Assembly (NCBI GenBank): GCA_003152485.1
Contig: PMAE01000078.1
Location: 144,601 to 187,844, forward strand
Direction: 5' to 3'
From: Gemmatimonadota bacterium
GTDB lineage: Bacteria > Gemmatimonadota > Gemmatimonadetes > Gemmatimonadales > Gemmatimonadaceae
Length of the DNA stretch: 43,244 nt
This document shows, piece by piece, positions 37,950-43,244 of the stretch. The translations under genes were made by a program, and so were the position numbers. Positions within the stretch are counted from its first letter, which is position 1, and each line of letters opens with the position of its first letter. The notes beneath the pieces are model-generated. The model saw nothing but the letters and a program-made list of their open reading frames with translations. It did no database searches and was not told the DNA's origin.

Positions 37950-38453
37950 ATGGGCGAACTGCGTGAGCTGTACCAGAGCATCATCCTGGACCACAACCGT
38001 GCACCGCGGAACTATGGTGCGCTGCCGGACGCGAACGGTCACGCGGACGGGCGCAATCCACTGTGCGGCGATGAGGTCACGGTGTGGGTCAAGATGGACG
38101 GCGAACGGATCGCCGACGTGCGATTCGTGGGCGGCGGGTGCGCGATCTCGAAAGCATCGGCGTCGCTGATGACGATCGCCGTGAAGGGGAAGACGGCGAC
38201 CGAAGTGGGCACGCTGGCCGATCACTTCCAGGCGGTAGTGACCGGGCAGGTCGCGGCGCCGGCGCACACGGACCCCACGTTGGGCCGATTGGCCACCCTC
38301 TCGGGCGTGTCTCAATTCCCGATCCGCGTGAAATGCGCGACGTTGGCCTGGCACGCGTTACGGGCCGCGATCAACTCGGCGCCGGGGACGAGCGCACCGG
38401 GGACGAGCGCACCGGGGACGAGCGCACCGCTCGGCGCGCCACCGGGACAGTAG
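37950..38453 (+). CDS. sufU: SufU-type sulfur-relay/scaffold protein
   Basis: The 167-residue protein keeps all metal ligands of SufU: Cys39 and Asp41 in NPLCGDEV, Cys64 in GGGCAISKAS, and Cys129 in RVKCATLAW. In Bacillus these bind zinc, and SufU takes persulfide from SufS. After INSAPGTS the C-terminus is a short tandem repeat of SAPGT that differs from relatives and looks like repeat expansion. It begins 11 bases after sufD. Confidence 0.93.
   Translation: MGELRELYQSIILDHNRAPRNYGALPDANGHADGRNPLCGDEVTVWVKMDGERIADVRFVGGGCAISKASASLMTIAVKGKTATEVGTLADHFQAVVTGQVAAPAHTDPTLGRLATLSGVSQFPIRVKCATLAWHALRAAINSAPGTSAPGTSAPGTSAPLGAPPGQ
38382..38426 (+). repeat. 15-base tandem repeat at the 3' end of sufU
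   Basis: CCGGGGACGAGCGCA occurs three times without change, coding for the repeated PGTSA tail of the first SufU protein. Confidence 0.9.
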
Positions 38454-38455
38454 CG

Positions 38456-38794
38456 GTGGCGGCAACGGCTGGATTTGTGCCGGTGGCGACCCTGGCTGAA
38501 GTCCCACCGGGTCGGCTCCTCAGCGTGCGGGCGCCAGACGGGGAGCAGGTCGTGCTCACGAATGTCGGCGGCGAGATCGGCGCCTTGTTGGACCGGTGCT
38601 CGCACCAGGAATACGCCCTGTCCGCGGGCGAGGTCCTGGATGACGGCACGATCGAATGCGTCTGGCATGGTGCGCGATTCGACTGCCGTACGGGCGCCGT
38701 CCGCGGCCTACCGGCGGTCGAGGGCGTCCCCGCATACACGGTTCGTGTGGAGGGGGACGCCATCCTCCTCGGCCCCCGAATCCCGAGTCCATGA
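38456..38794 (+). CDS. Rieske-type [2Fe-2S] protein of the suf operon
   Basis: The 112-residue protein is a small soluble Rieske ferredoxin. The cluster ligands are in RCSHQE (Cys48, His50) and CVWHGARFD (Cys68, His71), the usual Cx1H and Cx2H pairs. Many Gram-positive and related SUF operons contain such a protein, where it probably delivers electrons or is an early cluster acceptor. It uses a GTG at 38456, 3 bases after sufU ends. Its TGA overlaps the sufS ATG. Confidence 0.9.
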   Translation: MAATAGFVPVATLAEVPPGRLLSVRAPDGEQVVLTNVGGEIGALLDRCSHQEYALSAGEVLDDGTIECVWHGARFDCRTGAVRGLPAVEGVPAYTVRVEGDAILLGPRIPSP

Positions 38795-40002
38795 GCCACC
38801 GAGCCGACTTCCCGTTGCTCGTCCGTCAACCGACGCTCCGCTACCTCGATTCCGCGGCCACGGCGCAGAAGCCGGCGATCGTCCTGGACGCCGTGCGCGA
38901 GTTCTACGAGACGAGCTACGCCAACCCGCACCGGGGCGCCTACGCGCTCTCGGGGCGCGCCACCGAGTGCTATCACGACGCGCGGTCACGCGTCGCACGA
39001 TTCTTCGGGCTCCGCGATGCCGCCTGTTTGATCTTCACGCGCGGCACGACGGAGTCGCTCAATCTCGTGGCGACCGCCTGGGGAACGCACAACATTCAGC
39101 GCGGTGACGAGATCGTGGTCACCCGGCTCGAGCATCACGCCAACTTCGTCCCCTGGCAACAGCTCGCGCTGGCCCGCGGCGCGGCGTTCCGGATCGTGGA
39201 ACTCACGCCCGACGGACAGGTGGACCTCGATCATCTGCGGCGGGTGGTCACGTCGCGGACCAAGGTGGTCGCGGTCGCGCACGTCTCCAACGCCTTAGGC
39301 ACGATCACGCCGTTGGCCGAGATCGCGTCGGTCGCGCGCGCCGTCGGAGCGTTGGTGGTCGTCGATGGCGCGCAGAGTGCGCCGCACATGGCCGTCGATG
39401 TGGACACGCTGGACATCGACTTCTACGCGTTCAGCGGGCACAAGATGGGTGCGCCGACCGGCATCGGAGGATTGATCGGCCGCCGCGCGATCCTGGAGAC
39501 CATGTCCCCATATCAGATGGGCGGGGACATGATCGAGCTGGTGGGCGACGATCGCACGAGCTGGAACGTGCTGCCGCACAAGTTCGAAGCCGGGACCCCG
39601 AACGTCGGGGGCGCAGTCGGACTCGCGGCCGCGGCCGGCTATCTCACGTCGATCGGCATGGCCGAGGTCCGGCGCCACGAGCAGGCGCTGACCGCGGTCG
39701 CCACCGAGCGACTGGCATCGATCCCGGGTGTCCACGTCTACGGCCCCGACGCCGCCCACCGCAGCGGCGTGGTGAGCTTCACCGTAGATGGAATCCACGC
39801 GCACGACCTCGCGACCATCCTCGATCAGGACGGCGTCTGTATCCGCGCGGGACATCATTGCGCGCAGCCGTTGTTGCGCCGGCTCGGGGTCGGCGCGACG
39901 GCACGCGCGTCGTTCTTCGTCTATAACGACCGTACCGATGTGGACGCATTGGTCGCCGGAGTGCGATCGGCACAAGCGCTGTTCCACGGGGCCGCCGCGT
40001 GA
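38791..40002 (+). CDS. sufS: Cysteine desulfurase SufS
   Basis: This 403-residue PLP enzyme takes sulfur from cysteine. The PLP Lys is K218 in SGHKMGAPTG, and the sulfur-carrying Cys is C357 in RAGHHCAQP. Other marks are YLDSAATAQKP at the N-terminus, FTRGTTESLNLV and EHHANFVPWQQL. The frame stays open upstream, but the ATG overlapping the Rieske stop is the family start. It works with the two SufU proteins. Confidence 0.97.
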   Translation: MSHRADFPLLVRQPTLRYLDSAATAQKPAIVLDAVREFYETSYANPHRGAYALSGRATECYHDARSRVARFFGLRDAACLIFTRGTTESLNLVATAWGTHNIQRGDEIVVTRLEHHANFVPWQQLALARGAAFRIVELTPDGQVDLDHLRRVVTSRTKVVAVAHVSNALGTITPLAEIASVARAVGALVVVDGAQSAPHMAVDVDTLDIDFYAFSGHKMGAPTGIGGLIGRRAILETMSPYQMGGDMIELVGDDRTSWNVLPHKFEAGTPNVGGAVGLAAAAGYLTSIGMAEVRRHEQALTAVATERLASIPGVHVYGPDAAHRSGVVSFTVDGIHAHDLATILDQDGVCIRAGHHCAQPLLRRLGVGATARASFFVYNDRTDVDALVAGVRSAQALFHGAAA

Positions 40003-40460
40003 CCGCCGGAGGCGCGGCGACACCCGCGTCGATCGACGCGGTGTACCAGGATCAGATCTTGGACCACTACCGGCATCCCCACGGCAAAGGGGCTCTCCCA
40101 CATCCGGATGCGACGGCCACCGTGCGGAACCCGTTCTGCGGTGAAGAGGTGACGGTGTCCGTGATGGTGGATCGCAGTGGTGCCGAGACCCGGGTGCGCG
40201 ACATCCAGTTCGTGGGTGATGGATGCTCGTTATCGCAGGCCTCGGCCTCGATGATGACGGACCTCGTCCGGGGTCGGACCGTCGCCGAAATCGCGGCGCT
40301 CGCCGATCGATTCACCGCGCTGCTCCGCGGTGATCCCGACGCGGCACGGGACGATCGATTGGGCCCGTTGCGTGCGTTCGCCGCGATGTCGCGGGTGCCG
40401 GCGCGGATCCCGTGCGCGCTGCTGGCGTGGGAGGGGCTGGGAAAGGCAATCGGCGGTTAG
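39999..40460 (+). CDS. Second SufU-like protein (CGE variant)
   Basis: The 153-residue protein is a second SufU/IscU-fold protein in the same operon. Cys47, Cys76 and Cys139 align with the SufU ligand cysteines (NPFCGEEV, GDGCSLSQAS, RIPCALLAW). The Asp after the first Cys is replaced by Glu49. That Asp is a zinc ligand in SufU and a key residue in IscU, so the metal site may be altered. The GTG start overlaps the sufS stop. It may be a sulfur relay or scaffold with a different partner. Confidence 0.88.
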   Translation: MTAGGAATPASIDAVYQDQILDHYRHPHGKGALPHPDATATVRNPFCGEEVTVSVMVDRSGAETRVRDIQFVGDGCSLSQASASMMTDLVRGRTVAEIAALADRFTALLRGDPDAARDDRLGPLRAFAAMSRVPARIPCALLAWEGLGKAIGG

Positions 40461-40574
40461 CCGCGGGCGGTCGGGGCGACCGATATGCCCGGAGTCGTCG
40501 CGAATGGCCCCTTCCCCGCGGGGCGCTAACTTCTCGCGGCCGCCAGTCGTCCTCCGGATAGCGCGGGAGGCAAC

Positions 40575-40736
40575 GTGGAAAAGGTCATTGTCACCATTGG
40601 CGCCACCATTGGCGGTAGCGTCGGGTGGTGGATGGGAAGCGGCGTCGGGTTCATGACGGCATTCTTTATCAGCATCGTCGGAACCGGCGTCGGGATGTAT
40701 TACAGCCGCCGGCTGGCGAAAAACATTCTGCCGTAG
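40575..40736 (+). CDS. Small glycine-rich membrane protein
   Basis: The GTG at 40575 has GGGAGG just upstream and opens a frame for 53 residues ending at TAG 40736. Two hydrophobic segments rich in spaced glycines (GATIGGSVGWWMGSGVG and MTAFFISIVGTGVGMYY) are followed by a basic end, SRRLAK. The Gly spacing suggests tightly packed helices. I do not recognise a named family. It lies alone between the suf and molybdate genes. Confidence 0.7.
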   Translation: MEKVIVTIGATIGGSVGWWMGSGVGFMTAFFISIVGTGVGMYYSRRLAKNILP

Positions 40737-40782
40737 ATTCTGCGACCCGGCGCGACCACGGCCCGCGGATGGCGCCGCGCGG

Positions 40783-41862
40783 TCAGCAGAGGTGCACCGC
40801 CATCGCCTTGAACGAGGCGTAGACCGACGCGCCCGGAGCGAGCGCGAGGTCGCGGGCCGATCGGGTGGTGAGCGCGGCGACGAGCGGCGTGCCGCCAATG
40901 TCCACCGTGACCCGAGTCAGCGCCCCCGTCGTCGCCAGTTCCACGATCCGGCCTTGGTACGAGTTGCGGGCCGACGACGCGGTCGCGGTGGACGAAAGCA
41001 CCACCTCCTCGGCGCGAATCACCGCGTGCGCCGGCCCCGGCTCGGCCTCGCCAACGGCGACCATCGACAGTCCGCCCAGGGAGGTCCGGAACTCGAACGT
41101 TTGGTACGACACGCTCGGGGCACGGCGCTCGTCCGGGTCGAGCGTCGCCGGGTCCGCGCGAGTGAGGACTCCGGCGAAGACGTTTTCCGCTTCCAAGAAC
41201 TCTGCGATGTAGGGAGACGCTGGCTTGCGAAACACCTCCTCGGGCGGCCCCGCCTGCAGGACGCGGCCCCCATCGAGCAGGATCGCGACGTCGCCGAGCA
41301 ATCCCGCTTCCGCAAAATCGTGCGTGACCTGGAGCACGGTAAAACCCGCCTCGCGATGCAGCGCGCGTAGCTCCCGCCGAACGCTCGAGCGGCGGCGGGG
41401 GTCGAGTGCGCTGAACGGCTCGTCGAGCAACAGCACCGATGGTCGGCGGGCCAGTGCACGGGCGAGCGCGACGAGCTGCCGCTCTCCGCCGCTCAGGGAC
41501 CGGACGTCGCGCGACCACAGGTCGTCGGCCCCAATGCGGCGACCGATCTCGCGAGCAAACGCGACATCGGTGGCACCGTAGGCGACATTCGCTTCGACCG
41601 ACAAGTGAGGAAACAGGTATCCGTGTTGATAGACCAATCCCACGCCCCGTCCGTCGGGCGGAAGTCGAGTCGCGTCGCGGCCGTGGAGCCGAAGCGCGCC
41701 GCTGGTGATCGGTACGATTCCACCGATCGCCTCGAGCAGCGTCGTCTTGCCGGCGCCGGCGGGGCCGATCACGACGCCGTAGCCGGAGTCCGGCACCTCG
41801 AACGTCACGTCCGTCAGGCGGAACGAGCCCGCCTGTGCGGACAGGCAAGCGGCGGCGATCAC
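40783..41862 (-). CDS. Molybdate/tungstate ABC transporter ATPase (ModC/WtpC-like)
   Basis: The 359-residue ATPase has Walker A GPAGAGKTT, signature SLSGGERQLVALARALA, Walker B LLLDEPFSALDP and the switch His in VTHDFAE. The C-terminal third is a TOBE-type domain (SYQGRIVELATTGALTRVTV). That arrangement is typical of molybdate, tungstate and sulfate importers. GLVYQHGYLFPHLSVEANVAYG is close to ModC/WtpC sequences. It overlaps the permease gene by 4 bases. No binding protein gene is next to it. Confidence 0.85.
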   Translation of the reverse strand: MIAAACLSAQAGSFRLTDVTFEVPDSGYGVVIGPAGAGKTTLLEAIGGIVPITSGALRLHGRDATRLPPDGRGVGLVYQHGYLFPHLSVEANVAYGATDVAFAREIGRRIGADDLWSRDVRSLSGGERQLVALARALARRPSVLLLDEPFSALDPRRRSSVRRELRALHREAGFTVLQVTHDFAEAGLLGDVAILLDGGRVLQAGPPEEVFRKPASPYIAEFLEAENVFAGVLTRADPATLDPDERRAPSVSYQTFEFRTSLGGLSMVAVGEAEPGPAHAVIRAEEVVLSSTATASSARNSYQGRIVELATTGALTRVTVDIGGTPLVAALTTRSARDLALAPGASVYASFKAMAVHLC

Positions 41863-42656
41863 AGGTCGGCCGGGCCTCGGTCGTGCCGCAGCGCACGAAG
41901 GAGTATCAGCGGAATCAACGCCAGAATGACGAGCACTGCCGCGACGGGCAGCGCTTCGCCAAGTCCGTAACTGGTGAACCGGTCGTAACTGAGGACGCTC
42001 GCGACTTTGGGGTTGTAGGTGAGAATCACGATCGCGCCGAACTCACTGATCGCGCGCGCCCACATGACCACCGCCGCGGCGACCAGACCGCGACGAGCAA
42101 GGGGGAGCGTCACCCGCCGGAAGGCGCGCCACGCCGGGTCGCCGAGCGTCCGGGCGACAGCCTCGTACCGCGGATCGACGCGCGCGAAGGCCTCCCGGGC
42201 CGCACTCAGATAGAGCGGCGCGGCGACGAAGAGCATGGCGCAGATGATCCCCGTGGCCGACCCCGTGATCCGGACCCCCACCGCGAGCAACGCAGCGCCG
42301 ACCGGGCTCTGGCGACCGAGGGCCAGCAGCAGCGCGATACCGGCCACTGGGTGGGGGATGAGGATCGGCAGGTCGAGCGCCGCGGCGACGGCGGCGCGGC
42401 CCCGGAAGGCGCGCCGAGCGAGGAGGTAGGCGAGCGGAGTGCCACCCGCGATTCCGAGTGCGGTCGCGGCGGAGGCGGTTATCGCGGTCAGGACCAACGC
42501 ATCGCGCAGCTCGACGTCGTGGCCAAGCTGCGCGATCCCCCGCAGCCCGGCGGTCGCCACGAGCTCGGCGACCGGCGCGGTAAGGAACAGCAGGAGGCAG
42601 GAGGCGGCGAGCGCCGTGACGACGCTCGCGACGCGGTACAAGCCTCGGTCAGCCAT
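41859..42656 (-). CDS. Molybdate/tungstate ABC transporter permease (ModB/WtpB-like)
   Basis: The 265-residue permease has six helices and the EAA loop RYEAVARTLGDPAWRAFRRV followed by TLPLA. The C-terminal segment EFGAIVILTYNPKVASVLSY is close to archaeal-type tungstate/molybdate permeases (WtpB/TupB group). The frame is open upstream for 28 codons, but the ATG at 42656 gives the usual N-terminus with the first helix near residue 10. It is the first gene of the pair with the ATPase. Confidence 0.85.
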   Translation of the reverse strand: MADRGLYRVASVVTALAASCLLLFLTAPVAELVATAGLRGIAQLGHDVELRDALVLTAITASAATALGIAGGTPLAYLLARRAFRGRAAVAAALDLPILIPHPVAGIALLLALGRQSPVGAALLAVGVRITGSATGIICAMLFVAAPLYLSAAREAFARVDPRYEAVARTLGDPAWRAFRRVTLPLARRGLVAAAVVMWARAISEFGAIVILTYNPKVASVLSYDRFTSYGLGEALPVAAVLVILALIPLILLRALRHDRGPADL

Positions 42657-42765
42657 GATGGGCGGCCGTCGACGCGGCTCGGTACGTCGGCGCGCGGAAT
42701 GTCGCGACGACACATGGGGGCGCCCTGCGAGACTCGCCACAGGGCTGGAGGCGGTCGCGCCCTCG

Positions 42766-42801
42766 GGTGTTCGCTCGGGTGTTCGCTCGGGTGTTCGCTC
42801 G
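42766..42801 (+). repeat. 12-base tandem repeat upstream of the permease gene
   Basis: GGTGTTCGCTCG occurs three times in a row, with a degenerate fourth copy (GGATGTTGCTCG). Too short and uniform to be CRISPR; probably a slippage repeat. Confidence 0.85.
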
Positions 42802-43079
42802 GATGTTGCTCGGCCGGCGGTGCGCGGGCATGGCGCATATTATCGCCGCGTGGCCCGCCGCCGCGAGCACGGGGTTGGAGCCGTCGTCGGCCACTGCCAG
42901 TCCGGTTGTCGTGTCTCGAGACGCGCTGGAGGCGCGGGCTACTGCGCCCACGCAGCGGGGACGACGCAAGATGTGGCTGGCCCGCTGTGGTACGGCCGCG
43001 GCATCCCATGGGCCCGCTCGATCGCATACATTTCTGGAGTACGGAGCAGGCGCGGGCGGCATCCTAGCGATGACACCGT

Positions 43080-43102
43080 GGGCTGCATACGACGCAGCCC
43101 TT
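43080..43102 (+). terminator. Weak hairpin before the last gene
   Basis: GGGCTGC and GCAGCCC form a 7-base stem with a 7-base loop followed by TT and a run of C. No gene clearly ends here, so it may be a leader hairpin rather than a terminator. Confidence 0.3.
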
Positions 43103-43119
43103 CCCCCCGCCTAGGACCC

Positions 43120-43244
43120 ATGCCCGCCGCACTCGAGCTCTCGCACGTCACGAAGCGATTCGATGGCCACGTGGCGGTCCGGGATCTGTCCCTCACAGTG
43201 CCCACGGGCGTGGTCTATGGGCTGCTGGGTCCCAACGGCGCCGG
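43120..43244 (+). CDS. ABC transporter ATP-binding protein (5' part only)
   Basis: The ATG at 43120 starts LELSHVTKRFDGHVAVRDLS, followed by GLLGPNGAG, the start of the Walker A motif, where the window ends. The sequence TKRFDGHVAVRDLSL is typical of drug or natural-product export ATPases of the CcmA/DrrA type. The cargo cannot be told from 41 residues. Confidence 0.8.
   Translation, partial: MPAALELSHVTKRFDGHVAVRDLSLTVPTGVVYGLLGPNGA

Larger units (their letters stand above)
42657..43119. other. Gene-poor stretch between two divergent ABC genes
   Basis: No convincing gene is seen on either strand. Frames here are open because of high GC, but they lack family resemblance. A substrate-binding protein gene was looked for and not found. 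The stretch holds a tandem repeat and, near its end, a small hairpin; both are listed separately. It should contain promoters for the permease and for the ABC gene at 43120. Confidence 0.5.

Noticed and set aside
42766-42801. Possible CRISPR array
   Set aside because: Units are 12 bases with no spacers between them.
41835-43067. 410-codon open frame on the plus strand
   Set aside because: It is antisense to the permease gene and has no motif; the real gene is on the minus strand.

Overview
The window is a 43 kb piece of chromosome from a very GC-rich bacterium. Genes are tightly packed and mostly overlap by 4 bases, with many GTG starts and many lipoproteins. The gene content fits a Gemmatimonadota-like or similar soil/freshwater aerobe: TMTC-like membrane TPR protein, DUF4398 and DUF4097 surface proteins, SURF1, PA0069-type radical SAM protein, and a SUF operon containing SufU and a Rieske protein. 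The phylum is inferred from content only; no rRNA, tRNA or marker gene is present to prove it.

Layout. 1-5.2 kb: lipoprotein fragment, DUF4015 glycosidase-like lipoprotein, a higBA locus whose toxin is frameshifted while its antitoxin and operator palindrome look intact, a 3-hydroxyisobutyrate dehydrogenase-family enzyme, SURF1 and a DUF72 protein. 5.2-9.6 kb: an AttEFGH-like ABC cassette (two FtsX/MacB permeases, ATPase, AttH/CrtC lipocalin-like protein); the AttH-like protein carries a MacB-type membrane segment at its N-terminus. 9.7-11.6 kb: a less GC-rich accessory pair, an unknown protein divergent from a DUF4143 ATPase, sharing an inverted-repeat control region. 11.7-13.2 kb: universal stress protein, Nudix CoA pyrophosphatase, rhodanese.

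13.3-19.8 kb is the most unusual block. A gamma-class adenine-N6 DNA methyltransferase is split into a catalytic and a specificity protein, followed by a SNF2-family ATPase, all joined by 4-base overlaps, then a coupled HAD phosphatase. No nuclease is visible. The methylase plus SNF2 pair resembles DrmMI/DrmD of class 1 DISARM, but the DISARM core (drmA, drmB, drmC) is absent. I regard it as a candidate minimal nuclease-free defence or epigenetic system.

19.9-22.4 kb: ECF sigma factor, zinc anti-sigma factor and DUF4097 envelope protein. 22.6-32 kb: Bax inhibitor-1 family protein, polytopic glycosyltransferase-like protein, two DUF4398-type lipoproteins, radical SAM protein, TMTC-like protein, ThiC and a large lipoprotein. 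32-34 kb: two FHA-domain membrane proteins converge with overlapping 3' ends; one starts 14 bases from the divergent lipoprotein gene.

34.2-40.5 kb: a complete SUF operon, sufB-sufC-sufD-sufU-Rieske-sufS-sufU2, behind a consensus-like promoter with a palindrome over its -10 box. SufBCD is the scaffold, SufS mobilises sulfur, SufU relays it, and the Rieske protein may supply electrons. 40.5-43.2 kb: a tiny glycine-rich membrane protein, a molybdate/tungstate ABC ATPase and permease without an adjacent binding protein, a gene-poor stretch with a 12-base tandem repeat, and the start of another ABC ATPase.
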